Source: Larimichthys crocea (lineage: Eukaryota; Chordata; Actinopteri; Sciaenidae). Taken from it: a DNA stretch of 64,000 nt. Both the position numbers and the translations under genes were made by a program. Within the stretch, counting starts at the first letter, position 1; each line of letters starts with the position of its first letter. Positions 13,014 through 26,164 of the stretch are shown here, in pieces. The stretch spans positions 4,763,811 to 4,827,810 of the forward strand of contig NC_040029.1 of NCBI RefSeq assembly GCF_000972845.2, read 5' to 3'. The notes beneath the pieces were generated by a model. That model was given only the letters and a program-made list of their open reading frames with translations, was not told the DNA's origin and searched no databases.

Positions 13014-13440
13014 CTATGTTACACGTGTGGTCATCCACAGCCATCTTGATGCCTTTTCTGCGCCATCGGTGTTGTTTCTGATGGCTTTATCCCTGTGCAG
13101 TCCTGTGATGCCAAATAGCTTGAAGGCTCCATGTAGGGATTGGCTGGCGAAGCCTCTGCAGCCATCCTCACTGACCACACATTGCACACCAATCCAAACA
13201 AGTCTCTGTATTTGGATCTTTTTCTCCATGGAGGCCTCCTCCATCTGGTCTTTCTGAGAAATTCCAGCGGGACAACTTGCCTTGCTGGCATTCGACATGT
13301 CTGGACTAAGTGTGGTCTCTGGTGTCTGAGATCTTGAGCTGCCTTCCTAGGTAGGTCATCCTTCAGCCGCCAGTTCTGCACAGCGGCAAGAACCCCACTT
13401 AATGATCTTAGGTGCTGCCGGGGCTTCTCCACATCGACAA
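13014..13440 (-). pseudogene. Decayed retroelement ORF fragment
   Basis: Two overlapping minus-strand frames together carry a protein pattern I recognise from a very common teleost retroelement-type ORF. From N to C they show RPHLVQTCRMPARQVVPLEF in one frame, then QMEEASMEKK, GCRGFASQSLH, LFGITGL and EKASRWLW in the other. The usual order in the family is LRPDIVL..VVLLELTVPWE..MEEA..RKR..Y, then VGCRGFA..SL, LLGI.GL and AAEKASRWLW. The frame switch lies near 13255-13265, where the PWE region is lost, so the copy is frameshifted and dead. Only the C-terminal part is seen. I am confident of the family resemblance but not of the element's formal class name. Flanking DNA (12900-13010 and 13440-13700) may also belong to the element but is too decayed to assign. 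Confidence 0.65.
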
Positions 13441-14465
13441 AGCCAATTCCCTTGGGTGCAAGCAGGTTTCCTACTGTTAATTCATGTGCAGATGGTGTCT
13501 GCTTGTGCTCTCAACACCTGGCCATGACGCTAACGGTATCGCACTTCCCCCAGGGCCTGCAGACAGTAGCTCGGGATATACTCCCTGCGACATGCAGACC
13601 TGATTTTAGGCATTGTAATAGCAGTGCTCATGAAACAGCTGAATGTCTTATTAGATTCTCTTCTTTTCTTTTTTTTTCTCCTCCACAAAGGCTTTGCCCT
13701 GTCTAAGGACTTGATAGGGATATTCCACCTCCTGCTGTGATATTGAGGCAAAATGACATCAAGACATATTAACTGATCACACAAGAGCAAAGCACCACTT
13801 TCATGCTGCAAGAAGTGCTAATACGGCAGTCCTCCATGAATGTATGTCACAGTCATGCAGTAGGTAAACTGGGATCTCACCTATCTCCTGCCAAACAGAA
13901 GGTGGTGGGTGGTATATGTGGCAAATGCATCTGTCAAAAGACCACCAGCACTGTATCATGCTATAACAATACATTTGTCACATCTCTTCCTGCCCTGGTC
14001 GGGGTCAGGGATGCATGTATGAAGGGCGTAGGAAGTGCTGAACTCACAAAGAGGCCCATTTGGAACTCAGATGATTCAATTTTCCTTTTTTACCCTTCTT
14101 TGTGGGGTTGACGATGGGAAGCCTTGAGTGGAACGTGGTGCTCTTAGGCATAACAACCACTCTTTTTGGCCTCATGATGCCATTCAGGCGTCATCTTGTA
14201 AGCCCTGCCTTGAGTAGACCAAAAGTGCACTCACCCTCAGTCTCTAAGCCAAAGCAGCAAGCATCAGTGCTGACTTAATTGACAATGACTTAAGAGGTCT
14301 GCACAATGGGCTCGAGAGGCTACTTTGGAGTGGGGCTTGAACATTATCAATAGGAATATATTACATAGCAAGACCATCTAAGGCAAAGAGGCCTACTACT
14401 CCCACATGATTGTTTTTCTCAATGGATCAGCAAGTTACAGAGAAAAAAGATTGAACAAATAGTTT
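13441..14465. other. Non-coding DNA, possibly eroded repeat
   Basis: No intact gene. Short frames on both strands (84-102 codons) have no recognisable domains. Because the retroelement relic lies just to the left, and its upstream coding part would lie here on the minus strand, eroded element sequence is plausible. I cannot match specific motifs. Confidence 0.35.
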
Positions 14466-14929
14466 CAACCCAATAGGGCTGTAATCAACCAAAGAAATTC
14501 TTGGTCGACTGAAACCCAGAAATTTCGACAAAAAATCGACTAATGCATCATGTGCATCTGCGCAATATAATAGCCCCATGATTACCGAAAATATATACTA
14601 AGATCAGCACGAAGACAATTAAACACAAAAGGCAATTCAGGGAAAAATTATCTTTATTTTTATTGCTTATATCCTGAGCAATAAAACATGAATAACATGG
14701 ACCTTCTTTAATCTACCGGTCTCTAGTGGGTTGGGCTAATCCAAAATAGTGAAAATGGGGGTGTTCTGTGAAGACAGGCTGTTACCTGTGTGCTCTGAAA
14801 ACACCTCCATTAGCACTTGGTACTTTCCTATTGATGAAATTAACACGTCAAAAAATCGACCAAACAGAATTTTGGTCGACCCAGAACGTATCGACCAGTC
14901 GACTAGGACTTTACAGCCCTACAACCCAA
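14466..14929. mobile_element. Non-autonomous hAT-type DNA transposon with target duplication
   Basis: The element proper spans 14474-14921 (448 bp). Its ends are inverted repeats: it begins TAGGGCTGTAA and ends TTACAGCCCTA. Inside them are matching GGTCGAC words (left near 14502, right near 14874) and AATCGAC words on both sides (14537 and 14854). It is flanked by a perfect 8-bp direct repeat, CAACCCAA, at 14466-14473 and 14922-14929. An 8-bp target duplication with GGGCTGTAA-type ends is characteristic of the hAT superfamily. It is too short for a transposase, and the frames inside it encode nothing recognisable, so it was mobilised in trans. Confidence 0.88.
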
Positions 14930-17900
14930 ACAGATATTTCGTCATGTGAAAAAATTACGTTACATGGAAAAAGCCTAAAAAAAAAACAACAACAAAGACA
15001 TTTGCAAACTATCCTGATGGGAGTACTCTCTATACTATGCTTTTAAACATTCATTTAGTCAAGCTGGGTTGAATCTGTGATCATGTGTCTTTTGATACTA
15101 CAAGTTGCCAAAGTTACATAATGTTCAATTGCCGCCTATAGGGTACTTTAATTAAATCACATCACAGTGTACGGGCGTCTCTGTGATTTGTTCTATGCCT
15201 AGGAGTTGAAATGAGTCAGATAACAACCAATCAATCGTTTGTTTTCTCTCAAGGCCAACCTATTCATTTAAATTTAGAGAGACGTCAAAGAAAGGTAATT
15301 CTGGATTCAGTCCATCTCATTGATTTACTTCCAATTTCATATAATCAGCAAGTTAAAATATCGCAAAGGAAGATACAGAGTAATTAAGATCTAGCATGCC
15401 CTTGATGAGAAACAAAAGGGCGTAATATGCCTTACATATTCAGAAAAGTCAGTCCGACTGCTTCTATAATCACTGCATATTTTACAGTGTGTTTACAACT
15501 TGTGGACAGACTGCCAAACGAAAGAGAACAGGTTGACTGTCTCATATGTTTTGCAAATGAGCCTGTACAGCACTGATGTATCTAGCCTGTGGAAGTATTC
15601 CTCACAAAGTAAACATGGCCGCGAAAACAATTGTATCCCAAGGGACCCGACAGCAAGTGCAAGAATTCTGACGAGGAGGGGCTGTTGGGGGATGCCAAGT
15701 GAGCACAGTTTGTGGTAACAGCCGTAACACTTTCAGATGGGAATTACCTTGTGTTGTGTATCCGGCTTTTTACTCTCTTACATGCAGATTCTTCCCCTGA
15801 AACCATTCATTGATCATGAAAATTAAGCCCGAGCATATTTATTTGCCAGCTCGACTCTACCGCTCAAGTAGGCTCAACATTTGTTTTCCTGGTTGTCACC
15901 ATGCACCATGTCTCCAGGGAACCATGTGCCACCTGTTCTGTTTCCGGGCGGAAAATGATTGCAGGGAAGTGGGAACGGGAGGGTCTTATTTTGCCTCCTG
16001 ATTTTTTTTTTTCAGTGAGAGTTTGGTGGCACATTAGCCTGCAGCTTCGACTCTCTCTGCACCGTGAACAAGCCGGAGACTTTACAGCAAAAATGATTGA
16101 TGAGTGGCTCTCAGCAGAAGAAGTCTCAGGGGTGTTTTCGGAAAAAGTCAACTTTTAAAATTAAGAAAAGCTATTTTGCTTTAGAGCTCTCTCTATCTCT
16201 ATATATATCATATCTAGCTATCTGTCATAATGCGCGGTTTCATAATTCCAGAGCAAAACAAAATTGGATCTTTACCCTTAAAATTTCATGAATGACACAA
16301 TTCTTTTGCACATGAGTCAGTGTCATTAGACTGATATAACTAGGAGTTTCTGTAGTTAAAGACCCGTGGCATCTGAGTGAAATATAGGATGTGATCAGTA
16401 AATGAGTCAATGGATTAATCAGTTAATGTTCTGACATCCAACTGAAGGTGAAGCTGCTTCATGTAAATTGCTGCTGAGAGGAGATCGGAAAGGCCCGTCA
16501 TTCAAGATTAATGAATCTAATGCACACCGACTTTGAATATTTGTCCTTATGACTCATTCATTAGTGTTCCTGGAGCAAAACACACAATGCAAAGTTTTCT
16601 GCTTGGACTTACGTCACAGAAATTCCTCACTCTTAACGTGGTGCTGGATTTTTCGAGTGACATCTCCCCAGTGGATTTCAGGTTAGTTGACCAGTTTGCA
16701 CTTGGTTTTTATCTAAATTGTGTTCAAGCCTCTAGTGAAGTGCATATGGAGCACAGTACCTCAGTCATTACTACTGTTGCCCTGCACCAAGGAGGTCGGA
16801 CGGCAGGCTATTCTGTGTGCAGTTTGCATTTTCTCAGTGGACTCGCTTAAATTTCCTTCCACGGTCCAAAGAAATGCAGGTCAGGAGGACTGCACAACCA
16901 ATAAGGAGGAGTGTTTGTGTTAGGGCCAAAACTGTGGCATGTGACCTCAATAAGAAGTGAACATCAGCTGCGCTGTTCAAAACAATGCTCTGACCAATGC
17001 CCTGAGTATGTACCGTGGATTTTATATAGAGAACTGGATACATTGGAAGCGGGTCTCCGCTCTTTCCTCTGAATGTTGCTCAGTGGGGCATGAAGCCGGA
17101 ATAGCCACTTCTTGTTGTAAAGAAATTACCCAAATGAATCAATACTGAGTACGCTATAAAGGCCAAGTGGTCCATTCCACAGGCTGAGCTGGCTAACTTT
17201 TGGTTCCTTGAATTGAAATAAAATGATTGAATCTTCCGTCTCTTCTATAACTTGCCTGGACCCAATGCATCATTCACCAATTACAACTACTTCTTTCACA
17301 GCATAAAAAGATACCATTTGATGATTATGTCAAATTGGTCCACAAAGTCCAGTGAACTTCCTTTGATATATGCGCAGTTTGTTCGTAGTCCAGAGTTGGC
17401 AACAAATTGCAGTCTGTATTTGTAGCCTGTACATTTAAAAGATCGTCAAGATATAGTGAGGACAAAGAAACGGTTGCATTTATGTTGAGATACATGATGT
17501 GGATATAATGGGGGCGGCCATACTGATGCGCTTTGTTTACTGTCTGTACATTGACCTATTGTCCTGCGAGGGTGCTTACAATCTAAGCAGTGTTTCCTGC
17601 CTTCTGTTCTCGTGACAATTTAAGTAATCACAGTGAATGTTTGCAAGCAGCTCAGTTCTCTCTCATACACACACAAATCAGAAAATAATGTTTGCATGTC
17701 AGGTCTTACAAAAGGGCTGAAATAGTTTCCATATCAAATGAAACTCCACAAATGTACATTTTCTGGCAAGGTCACACTTGATCGCACTACTATTCTATTA
17801 ATGAGGCTCCTCGTTGAGCCTTTCCATAAGGCCCAGGCGAGGATACCGAAGCAACACCCACAGAAAAACAGGAAGATTAAAAAGAAGCGCTAAAGTTGTG

Positions 17901-18351
17901 GGTTATTTTTCCGAGTCATTTAGTTTGACAGGAGCAGGCCTCAGTCTAAGAGGGCAGATTTCACTTTCAGGCATGAACCCTGGGCTGTGTTAACCTTTAG
18001 AAGAGCAGCAAGACACAGGCAGAGGAATGGAAAGAAAGTCAGGTCAAATAAGTAGGGATGGAGAGCATGGAAACTACAGGGAAAGGTTTAGATGAAAAGA
18101 GGAAATGACACAGAGAAACGAAAGAAAGAAGAAGGAGAGCAGAGCAGAGAAAGGAGCGCGGCCTTCTGTAATGAGCCCCTGGTTAAGAAGCAGCACTATG
18201 CCGTCTGTCACGTTTCATTTTGTATCGAAGCCTCCGTGCATTTTCTCTCTCGGTCCCCGTGCTGTAATCATGTTGTCTTGTAGAACTTCAACATAAAAAA
18301 AACATAAGAAATGTTCTCTGTCACTGACTCCTGTGGTTGGTGCCTCTGTTC
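14930..18351. other. Unique non-coding DNA
   Basis: No gene supported. All frames are under 106 codons with no domain match. A T10 run near 16003-16013 and a TCTATATATA-type stretch near 16190-16225 are the only simple-sequence features. The region 17950-18180 is purine-rich, which explains the lysine/glutamate-rich spurious frames there. Confidence 0.5.
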
Positions 18352-18376
18352 ATTTCCCATTTCGGAAATGGGAAAT
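18352..18376. repeat. Perfect 12-bp-arm palindrome
   Basis: ATTTCCCATTTC is followed by a single G and then its exact reverse complement GAAATGGGAAAT. The pairing stops immediately outside (C at 18351, T at 18377). A hairpin with a 1-nt spacer could extrude as a short cruciform, or the site could bind a dimeric factor. No flanking transposon signature was found. Confidence 0.8.
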
Positions 18377-21300
18377 TTGCACAGTGTTCCGATGTCTCCA
18401 TTCGTGGACTCAAGGCAACATGGCACGCAAAAAATACACAACTCCGTCTTTGCACATCTTTGATCCAAATGCAAAAAGGCCTGGCTTGACTGTAAGCACT
18501 CTGAGGTAGGCTTCTAGTTCTTGTCAGAGTGGTCTCTAGATAGTTTCCCTTCAACATGACGGCACTGTATCTTTGACAGGACAAGAATAATTACAGCTGA
18601 TCATTTGAATATGAATGGAGACGTGAAAATTGTTCCCCCCCTTAAGGAGAACCGAGTGCCCTCAATCTGAGAAAGTTGTCCTCAAATTTCCCTCCCCCCC
18701 AAAAAGTTTTTGACAGCACGAGTCAGAATATTTGCCCAGACAGTCACAATGATGCTATTCTCCGCAGAGTGCAATGGACCAGAAATGCCACAGATCTCTC
18801 AAGTTGCTGATGGCAAGAAAACTCCAATTTCTGACTGCAGTTCTAATTGAGTGGATGAAGGCCGATGTGCGAGGCGAACTTTGGCATCGCTCCGACTGCG
18901 CATTTGCCCTGGAAAAAACAGAAGGAAAACAATGCCGGCTAATTGGCATTTTTCAAAGATGCACCCTCTCTTCAAAGACATACATGGTACATGGTTAGAG
19001 ATTAACAAGAAAATCAAATCTGAGCTTTTCTAATTACCTAAAAGTCATATACACAGCACGGTGTGATGAACTTTGTTGCTCTCTGAGGTAATTCCTTCAG
19101 TCCTCAAAGTGAAGCTATCCAGTTTACATTGTCGTTTTTTCTCCGAGGGTCAGACCGCTTGCGTACCCCAATGTTATCTTGATTCGTGCATCTCCGCCTT
19201 TTATCACGGAGTTGTTTCTACTGACACAGACAAAACGAGACTCCCCACGGACCAATTATTTTCGCTTTCTCATTGGCAGCGCAGCTTCACTATTAGCGTG
19301 GGCTTATAGATATCGCTAAAGCAGTATACGATGTCCTATGTCGTGTGTGTGTGTGGGCGTGTACACGCATTTGCATGCATGCGCATGTTACGACTGACGG
19401 GGGGGCGCATCAACGTGCTTCTATTATGAGTCTTCTTCAGAGTCCTCACAAATGAGAGCTCTGTCTCCGGAGGGAGCCTGTCCAGATCCAACAGAGAAAC
19501 CAAATAAATAAGACGATGCTGGGGAAAAAAAAAAACAGTGAAGCTGTCAAAGAAACATGAAGAGCGCACGCCCAGGCCTAATGAAATTGGCAACATGAAC
19601 ACAGAAGGCGTTTCGTGGCGATCTCATGCCGGTGTAATGATTCCATGCCCTGGATTGTACCAATTCCAGCCAATTTCAGACAGGTGTTTACTTCGACTGA
19701 GTGGCCAGCGCCTACGGCTGTCTTCACAACAACACATTTCATTTAGATTGGTGGTGCTATTAAAGTGGGGAAGCGGGGGTGGGTGGGGGTTATTGGCTGC
19801 TGTATTATATTGAAGTCTTGAAACATTCCACTCACGAGTGCTTCCAAGCGAGCTTCATCCAGCCAGCTGTTTTTTTTTTTTCCTTTAATTGAAAATACCA
19901 CATCTTCAAAGGGTGTATGTTTCACAAAGTCCCCTCAATCCAAGTCTTTGCAGTCATTTTTGAAATTGCTCGTCTATTCAAATTCCAATGGAGAGAGAGG
20001 GAATAAAAAAGTGAAAGTGAATTAAAAAACTTCAAGAAGTGGAATAGATCCCACGAGGTTACAGGCAGAGAAAAACTACATTTTCTTTCACAGTTTTAGA
20101 CATGTTGGTGAAATATACAACTTACTTTGAACATGCTCTGCATACACTTTGACAGCCTTTAAAGGGTTAGTTCACTGGAATACAAAAAACATTTAATTCA
20201 GCCAACTAGATAATGCACAGAACATACTGTCAACAGTTTTTTCACATGGACTATTTCTTTGGGTTAAAAAAAAAAGAAAAAAAAAAAGTAGTCAGTTCAC
20301 AGTGAGTTCAGCTTATTATCCAGACTAGCTGGGACAGTTTTTCCGGTTCTAAATTTCCTCAGTGTTGTCAGCACCACATTTTTATTCACCTTCATGAAAT
20401 TGGGGGTACTGTAGATACAGAACACTGTCTCAGGATTTAAAAAAAAACAGAATATTTGCACCTGCCCAGCATTATTTATGAATATATCAGATTTACTATG
20501 ATGCTGATGATCAATTATTTCCTCATTGTATCACTGCAATTTGATTTCCCCCCCTCATGTCCGTCCATTTTTATGACTAAACTATTTATAGTACATCAAA
20601 TTTATACAGCAAGGACGTGAGTAAACAGGTCGATTAAAGAACACTTCAATCTCAATGAATAAGTAATGTGAGGAAAACTGAATGAAGATAAAAAGAAATG
20701 AGACATTTGCTTCCACTGAGGTTTGACTCATGGACGTACAATTTAGCTAAAGGCAATCCACATGTGGGTGCATGATCATCAAAACTGTCCAAAAATGAGT
20801 TACCTGTCAGTTCAGAACTAGAAAAATAAAGTAGCTTTTTATTTTCATTGGTCTGGACCAATTAAAATGAACCACAGGTGGTGGAAACCGGGTCAGATTA
20901 AATTAAAACATTCTGTCCAGTTAGTCACCGCGAGGTGTAATTGAGAAAATGTTATTTTTGCTTTGGAACAACTCTCAAAATCTAACAAGTGGAAGTAAAA
21001 AAACGCTGGTATGTTTCCTTTCATAGCATGCAAATACATATCTAAGTAGCATTTGTCTCAAGTGTCCTCCATAAAGCCGTGCATAAGCCTGCTGAGAGGC
21101 CGACAATAACAAAACATAAATTTCACCCTCATGCACCTTCCAGTGGCGCAGGGGGCGAAGTGGACGCTTTGACAAGGCACGCACTCAGGGACAAGGGGCT
21201 GATGTAGAGCGCTGTTCGCCCCCCAACAAGTAATAAAACACTCACGTAACGGCCTCCCGCTGCCATGGTAACAAATGTCCATATAGGTTACCCCGAGTGT

Positions 21301-22150
21301 GTGGCAGAGAGACAAGATGAGCTACCGGTGTAAGGGGAAAGTAAAAGATGTAACCTCAAAATGGAGGTCAATTATGTTGGAAGTTATCCATGGCTTAGAG
21401 CAGGGACATTGCTGCCGTCACGCAAGATAATAGCTATTACTGACAGGTTGGTAAAAGTCGTGGAGTACAGTGCTGAGCTATAATTTCTTGGAGGCGATAT
21501 GCCAGCGGTGTCGGCTCGCATCTATAAGGTGTTCGTCTCTGCGAGAAAGAAAAGAGGGAGAAGGCGTTCTTATAGGTCAGAGGCAACAAGGGCCTCTGGA
21601 AATTTTGATAAATAGTTCCTGGCAAGTCTTTTGTGCAGCGCTTTTCTCTCCAATTTGTTTATTTGCTTAGGGCCCCGTTGTGATGCATTACAGATCTATA
21701 CTGTTCCTAATCCTCTGCTGCACCGGCTTTGACAGCTTTTGTAAAGGCACGCAGAGCAGCAGGCAGCAAATTCTCCCTCCCTTTGTTCCCTTAAAACTTG
21801 TACCGACGGTGTCTAAACCGAAGCATGCGTATTGTGTGCGTTTGTGAGCACGTCCGCAATTACGGGAATCAATCTCGGCGTCTCCCTCCTCTCTTTGTGT
21901 GTGTGTGTGTCTAACTCACAATAAATAGCGCCATAAAGTTTACATTCTGGTTTCTTCCATTTAACAGAGTCTCAGTCGCACTGCAAGACCATAAAGATTA
22001 CAGCTACAGTCAATCATTTCAACTGAAATGTGTGTTTAAAGAAGAGTCCAGAATCTACAAATAACTTTAATGCCAGGCAGGGGAAGTCTCTCTTTGCCTT
22101 TCAAGCTTTCCCTTTATCTCTTTTTTCACCTCCCGTATCCATTTCTTGCA
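18377..22150. other. Unique non-coding DNA
   Basis: No gene supported. C-runs occur near 18634-18641 and 18692-18700, an A-rich run near 20266-20289 and a short GT run near 21894-21910. The stretch 18740-19040 is balanced in composition and contains two TTCAAAG words 20 bp apart (about 18954 and 18972), compatible with TCF/LEF-type binding but not proven. Confidence 0.45.
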
Positions 22151-22480
22151 GTCTTAGGCTTGCTCATTCTTCTTTAACAGCCTACTTTTTCTCTTAGCCT
22201 TTGTTTCTGTTTCTGTCTTTCCCTCCCTCTGATTTGTTCTTTCCCGTCTTCCTCTTCCCTCCCTCTGAAAATGGCCTTCGCACAGAGTGAAGGGGAAAAT
22301 GAGCTCGGTGAGAGGCCAGGGCCGGCGCGGCGAAGTCGGACAAAGAAACGAGCGGCGAACTGACAGCCCGCGCACACACACATGGATCCGTTAATTGAGG
22401 GGAAATCAGCAGGTGCGCGCTCAGGTAGCGCTGTCCACTGTCGGGAAGTGCTGATGCTTCAAAAATGGCCGCTGCTGGTA
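22151..22480. other. Pyrimidine-rich tract then CpG-richer segment
   Basis: 22170-22262 is strongly C/T-rich on the plus strand. 22300-22380 has several CpGs (GGCCGGCGCGGCGAAGTCGG). Three overlapping minus-strand frames of 69-100 codons here are products of this biased composition. It is too small and CpG-poor overall to call a promoter CpG island. Confidence 0.35.
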
Positions 22481-23212
22481 GTAATGCTGCTGTCATGCAT
22501 CAATCAGTAGTGCGGGTATGATTATAGGCATGCAGGGAAGGCTGAAGGCTGTGATTGGTGAGAGTTGACTTATTGTAGGGAAGGCACGGTGCCGCCAGCA
22601 AGGATAAATCCGTCCTGATGTATCCACCTATAAGCGCGATCTTCCCAGTTTTAATGTACCTGACAGATGAGCTCACATTTGCTCCATGAATTTTGTTTAC
22701 AGTTGATGCATTAAAAAACACAAAGTCAGCACACCGCCACTTTATAGCATCACTAATTTTTAATCAATCCAAAACAGTCGCTGCCTTACTCCTCCATCTG
22801 CTGCCAGTATTCTCACTTGTAAAAGAGGGACGTCGAGGGAGTTAACGGGCTAGTCCAGATATTTGGGATGAAGCATTGGAACGGTTGCATTCTCCAGGTG
22901 TCTGTGAATTTACACTGTAAAGAGTGACAATATATTTGTCGTCGTGGGAGAAGACAATAGTCTGGTTTCCGTTCAAATATTAATTGAATGTCAACAAAAT
23001 TAGCAAAACTAAATGAAAATTATTACATGGTTGTGATATTAGGAGTTGGGGGCATCTAGCTAAATAGCAGGTGTCACCAATTCTCCAGTTGGGTGCCATT
23101 AAATCATCACAGAAGAAGAGGTTACAACAGGATATGGCAAAAAAATAAAGTCAATAAAACCTCAAACTGTGGAATAAATTAAATATAATAATTCTTCAAG
23201 ACTTTATTAGGG
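22481..23212. other. Unique non-coding DNA
   Basis: Nothing identifiable apart from a phrase near 22845-22870 (GGGCTAGTCCAGATATTTGGG) vaguely reminiscent of dispersed fish repeats. That resemblance is too weak to annotate. Confidence 0.4.
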
Positions 23213-23400
23213 CATCTGATTAGGATGCCCCCTGGGCACCTCCCTTTTGGAGGTGTTCTGGGCACGTCCAACTTGGAGGAGACCCCGGGACAGGCCCAGA
23301 ACTTGTTGGCCCATATATCCCTGGGAATGTCTGCTGCCACCATGACCCGACCCCGGATAAGTGGAAGAGGATGGATGTATGTATAGATGGATGGATTTCA
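23213..23400 (+). mobile_element. LINE 3' end fragment with GATGGAT-type tail
   Basis: In the frame beginning at 23223 the plus strand encodes LEVFWARPTWRRPRDRPRT, which matches the C-terminal EVF.ACPTGRRPRGRPRTRW pattern seen at the end of the ORF in common teleost non-LTR retrotransposons. It is followed by the degenerate W..YPWECL segment, a stop, then CCCCGGATAAGTGGAAGA and a tail of GATGGATG/TATAGATGGATGGAT repeats ending near 23397. A GATG-type tail with a very short 3' UTR is described for Rex3/RTE elements, but Rex1 and others are possible. Only about 190 bp is left, so this is a 5'-truncated dead copy. Confidence 0.7.
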
Positions 23401-26164
23401 AGATTTGTCCAATAGTCACTTTTGTATGATCATAGAGTTGGAGGTTCTCACCGGGAATGTGCTGAATTACTTTCTGACTGACACAAGTACAAAGAAAGAT
23501 AGATCTTTCTGAAACAGGACGAAGTGGAAGGAGTGATTCCCTTCCTCTTTCATTGTCGTCTTTTACTCCAGACAATCTGCACAACCAGGTGGAGCCTGGG
23601 TGGAGTCCAAGTAGTGGCAACTACCATGACGAACCCCATGATAGGCTGAGCCACTCCAGGGCAATCAAGGCAAACATCCCTTGAAGTCTTGATTAACTCG
23701 TTTTGGAAGGCAGGATTATAACTACACTTAACTATACTTAACTACAGGATCTATTGGCCATTACAAAAAACAAGGCTTGTTCACAGTGGCTTCAACATAC
23801 AGCTGTGCTATGTGATCACCTTCATTGAAGGGGCTGAGAAAATGAATACACATCTATGAGTGGGAGGAGAAACACTATAGAACTAATTGGTAGGAGATGC
23901 AGGCTGCCAACTGTCTCAGCTGTTGCCTTGTGTTCACAGTAATTACACCAAGGTATAACAGTTAATGTAGAAATGATGTTTGATAGGTTTGAACATGTTT
24001 TACAAAGCAACCTCATACACGCATTTATCACCTCCACTTCCATGTGATACACACTTTCTTAAAATATAATACAAGCTGCATGTGAAGTTCTTACTACTAT
24101 ACTATTTCAGGAGACACACCGAATGGCACATTCTTTTAGCGACAAAGAGACATTTCATCTGCAGAGGGCCCCTTATTGAGCATGAAATCAGAAAGTAAAA
24201 CCTTCCAATCTAATGCAAAAGCCAAGAGAGGTAAATTATACATTTTAAAAGTCATGTCTTTGGCCTCGATTTTCCATTTCCCCCAATACAAATGGCACCC
24301 TGAAGAGAGATTTCGGCGTTAAACAGGGACAGCTTTGAGAAACAAAATTAGCACAGGTCACCCACTTATGAGAGCTATTCGGAAGGGTGGAGGGGCTGCT
24401 CCTAATAAGACAGATACTGCCTTTTTAGAGGGGACGCAACCACATAAACACTTTTATTACTCTATTACAGAAAGTGTATCGAGGATGAAATTCAACAAGC
24501 TATTTCCATCCAACCACGCTCGGCTGAAAACTCAAGGGTCATGGCTAATGGGTTGGTAAATTTAAATGCAAACAGTTGTAGTTGGCATCCGGTCATGAAG
24601 AAAGACTGATGGGAGTCAAGGAGATGAACAAACGGGGCTTGTGATTATGCAGTTCATAAGGGATGTGAGTCAATCAAAGCTATGCATCCACTCTTCTAAT
24701 TCAGGTTTTTGGCCACTTTACGACAGAGTTCCTCTTCCTTTCAGAGCTGTAAGGCATTTCTGAAATTCAGATCAGGCTCAGTCTTGTAGCATTCACTGCT
24801 TGATGAGCAAACCCCGAGTTGGTAAAGTGATACAAGGCTGAATCATCTCTCTGGTGGGAGTTGCAAGAAGTGTGAGTAACATCCAACCAATTTGACTTTT
24901 CAGGCCAGCTTGGAGTGCTAATTTCCTCACCCTTTCCAGATGGGACTGTGGTAACGAGCTTAAATGACGTCTTAGAAAGTCGAGAATGAGAACTCAGGAA
25001 CTACGAACGTTCAGGTTCAACCTCTGGACATCGCAAGAGTTAGTACCATCTCTATTATGTGAACAAATGGCGATCATTTGCTCACCCGTGCCTCGAAACA
25101 CACTCGAGCAACATTCTCTTGTGAAATGAATAGCTCTTCACAGCAGTTGGCAAACTATGAGTCACCCAAACGCTTTGCTGACTGTGAAAGTTGTTTGATT
25201 TGGCTCCAAATAGACATCGTCATGGAAACACGACCAAGCCAAATATCAAGTATTTTAAAAAAAATGCAGTTTACAGATGTTTGCTAGCAGGCTTTTTTCA
25301 GATTTCACTTTACTTCTAGTTTGGCTCATTATTTTTTTTGCAATTTCTACTTCTTTTGCCTGCTATCAATGATATTTCATTTGACTTTTGACAAAGTGCG
25401 CAATTTTTTTCAGTGTAGCAGTTGCTGAAATACAATATTAGTAGTAGTTTTTCTCTTATGTTTTATGTTCAAAGTTCAAAATTTTTTAAAACATAACCTT
25501 TGGTTTCTTCGATGCTGTAGTGGAGACTACAACACTTAGTAACTTGACAATTTTTGACAAGCCCACTGCGGCAAGTCATGGTCAGAGAGCTTCTGTTGAC
25601 CCTCTTGGTGAAGATATACCAACCACCAGGCGCAGCAGCCATTGGGAACCACCAAATAGAACCTAAAATGTTTTGTTAGGATGTATTTCTTCTCACAGTG
25701 TTGCTGTGGCATGGCGCACAAACACTTACACGCTATGGCAAAAGTATATAACGGCCTGAACAAGTGCTACAAATAAAGCCTCGTGGATGAAGCCCCCTTG
25801 CCAAATCCTTCATTTGTCTGTACTGGAGACAGGATCTGAAAGTGAATCACCTCATACAGCAATCACCCAGACACAAAGAAAAAAAAAAAATCTATAAAAT
25901 CAATGTGTGTAGGCAAATCCAAACTTTACTCCCGACGCTGCCTTGACAGGAATGAAACGATCCCTCCGCTCTGTTGTTCGCGCCGCCGCTGATTGTCTCA
26001 GATACAACTGGGTGAGAAAATCATACATATCCACCGCATTCTGATGAGCTGTTATCGGCCAATTATTTTCTTCCGGCTGTCAACAGAAATGAAGCTGTAT
26101 TTCTGCAAGCATGGCTAACAACCCGCAGGGAGGCCTGTCTGTCGGGATGTGTGCAGGGGATGGT
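23401..26164. other. Unique non-coding DNA
   Basis: No gene supported. The minus-strand frame at 23207-23620 runs antisense through the LINE tail and is not a gene. The rest is AT-rich with T-runs near 25332 and 25406, an A-run near 25880, and no recognised element. Confidence 0.5.

Noticed and set aside
18954..18979. Paired TTCAAAG words as a Wnt-responsive element
   Set aside because: Two 7-mers 20 bp apart are easily found by chance. There is no independent support.
22270..22380. CpG-island promoter
   Set aside because: The CpG-rich stretch is only about 80-100 bp, with no TATA, no transcript structure and no adjacent exon.
23207..23620. 137-codon minus-strand frame as a gene
   Set aside because: Its C-terminal half runs antisense through the LINE tail. 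The recognisable protein motif is on the plus strand.
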